From CAYONP01 sp964405335 (lineage in GTDB: Bacteria > Armatimonadota > UBA10988): 8,326 nt of DNA. Every line of letters begins with the position of its first letter. Positions within the stretch are counted from its first letter, which is position 1. The position numbers and the translations under genes are program-made. The notes under the pieces are model-generated. The model did no database searches. It was not told the origin of the DNA and saw only the letters and a program-made list of their open reading frames with translations. This document shows positions 7,656-8,326 of the stretch, piece by piece. The stretch spans positions 1 to 8,326 of the forward strand of contig CAYONP010000148.1 of the NCBI GenBank assembly GCA_964405335.1, in the 5' to 3' direction.

Positions 7656-8279
7656 ATGGAGGACCCGGGACGTCATGAGCTGTACCTGCGCGGCTTCTTG
7701 AGCGAAGCCGAACAGGAGCGCTACGAGGAGGCCGTCTCGTCGCAGCCGCTCCTGGCCGCCGAGCTGCGCTCCCGGCTGTCCGACGGCACCGACTGGGACC
7801 CCGAGATGAGCAGCCGCGCCGGCGGCCTGCTCGCCGTCGTCGAGGCCTTTGCCGGTGGCTGGCGCCGCTCGCCCGTCCGCATCGACCTGCTCCCCGCCGC
7901 CCCCTTCGCCTCGGCGGTCAGCGAAGGACCGCGCGTCGCCGAAGACACCAAGGTGGTCGATATCGTCAACACCATCCTGGTCACCGCGCTCACCTCCGGC
8001 GCCGACCAGATCGAGATCCTACCCGGCGACGAGGCGGTCAACGTGTGGGTCGACAGCGCCGTCGAGCGACGACCGCTGCTGCAACTGCCGAGCAACGTCC
8101 ACCTGCCGCTGATGGCCCGCATCCGGGTCATGTCAGGCCTCGACTCCGACGACGTCACGCTGCCCCAGTCGGGCCGCATCGAGCTGCACCACAACGGCCG
8201 CAACTACGACGTCGAGGTGACCTTCGAGCCGACCTCGCGCGGCGAGGCGGTGACGTTGACGTTGGTCGATCGAGGATGA
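7656..8279 (+). CDS. Stand-alone GspE/PilB N2-domain-like protein without ATPase core
   Basis: This 207-residue protein has a C-terminal half (about 97-207) that follows the N2 domain of type II/IV secretion ATPases: VVDIVNTILVTALTSGADQIEI, where classical members have 'a.dih.ep', then VNVWVDSAVERRPLLQLP, HLPLMARIRVMSGLDSDDVTLPQSGRI and YDVEVTFEPTSRGEAVTLTLVD. In complete GspE or PilB this domain precedes the Walker A ATPase domain. Here the stop follows at residue 207 with no P-loop, so it cannot hydrolyse ATP by itself. Residues 8-37 (ELYLRGFLSEAEQERYEEAV) resemble the N-terminal helices of some anti-sigma factors, but the zinc-binding HxxxCxxC motif is missing. ATG 7656 is preferred because of GGAGAGG at 7646-7652. 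An in-frame ATG at 7614 directly abuts its own GGAGGG, with too little spacing. Binding partner or regulator of a secretion or pilus system is inference. Confidence 0.78.
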   Translation: MEDPGRHELYLRGFLSEAEQERYEEAVSSQPLLAAELRSRLSDGTDWDPEMSSRAGGLLAVVEAFAGGWRRSPVRIDLLPAAPFASAVSEGPRVAEDTKVVDIVNTILVTALTSGADQIEILPGDEAVNVWVDSAVERRPLLQLPSNVHLPLMARIRVMSGLDSDDVTLPQSGRIELHHNGRNYDVEVTFEPTSRGEAVTLTLVDRG

Positions 8280-8326
8280 CGGCGCAATCGCCCACCGGAC
8301 CGCATCGGTAGCGGCGCATCGCAATG

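Overview
The window is high-GC bacterial DNA with tightly packed genes, many Tat-exported or membrane-anchored iron-sulfur and redox proteins, and dispersed-looking palindromic repeats. The gene content (DUF362 and DUF6599 proteins beside a NapH/NapG-type polyferredoxin, a Tat-lipoprotein aldo/keto reductase with ferredoxin motifs, a LOTUS-type NYN protein) fits a planctomycete or a related deep-branching environmental bacterium. This assignment is inference from gene content; there is no rRNA or other phylogenetic marker here.

Left two thirds (78-6072, all minus strand). Reading in the direction of transcription, the genes are: a NYN-OST-HTH/LOTUS putative RNA-binding nuclease (6072-4648), a membrane-anchored DUF6599-type protein (4602-3499), a DUF362 protein with a Tat-like signal (3489-2461), a small membrane-anchored protein with a BamE-like motif (2461-2048), then a 380-base gap, and a 529-residue membrane polyferredoxin (1667-78) that looks like NapH fused in one chain to NapG. 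The DUF6599, DUF362 and BamE-like genes are 9 bases apart or overlap by 1 base, so they are probably one transcript. I infer that they and the polyferredoxin form an envelope redox module. No NapA, NapB or NapC is present, so the electron acceptor is unknown.

The gap at 1668-2047 holds a GC-rich hairpin directly after the BamE-like stop codon and a compact repeat array. The array has three 29-base tandem units, two perfect 61-base tandem units, and a near-perfect 29-base inverted repeat whose arms are each palindromic (REP/BIME-like architecture). A second small palindrome lies past the end of the polyferredoxin gene at the left edge.

Right third (6265-8279, plus strand, divergent from the NYN gene). 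A Tat-dependent lipoprotein aldo/keto reductase with a proline-rich linker and two C-terminal 4Fe-4S motifs (6265-7527) is followed by a 207-residue protein (7656-8279). That protein resembles the N-terminal (N2) domain of GspE/PilB secretion ATPases but has no ATPase core. The 192-base divergent intergenic region contains nested inverted repeats.

The strongest leads for something undescribed are the NapH-NapG fusion with its DUF362/DUF6599 partners, the palindromic repeat array, and the exported Fe-S aldo/keto reductase with an altered cofactor region.
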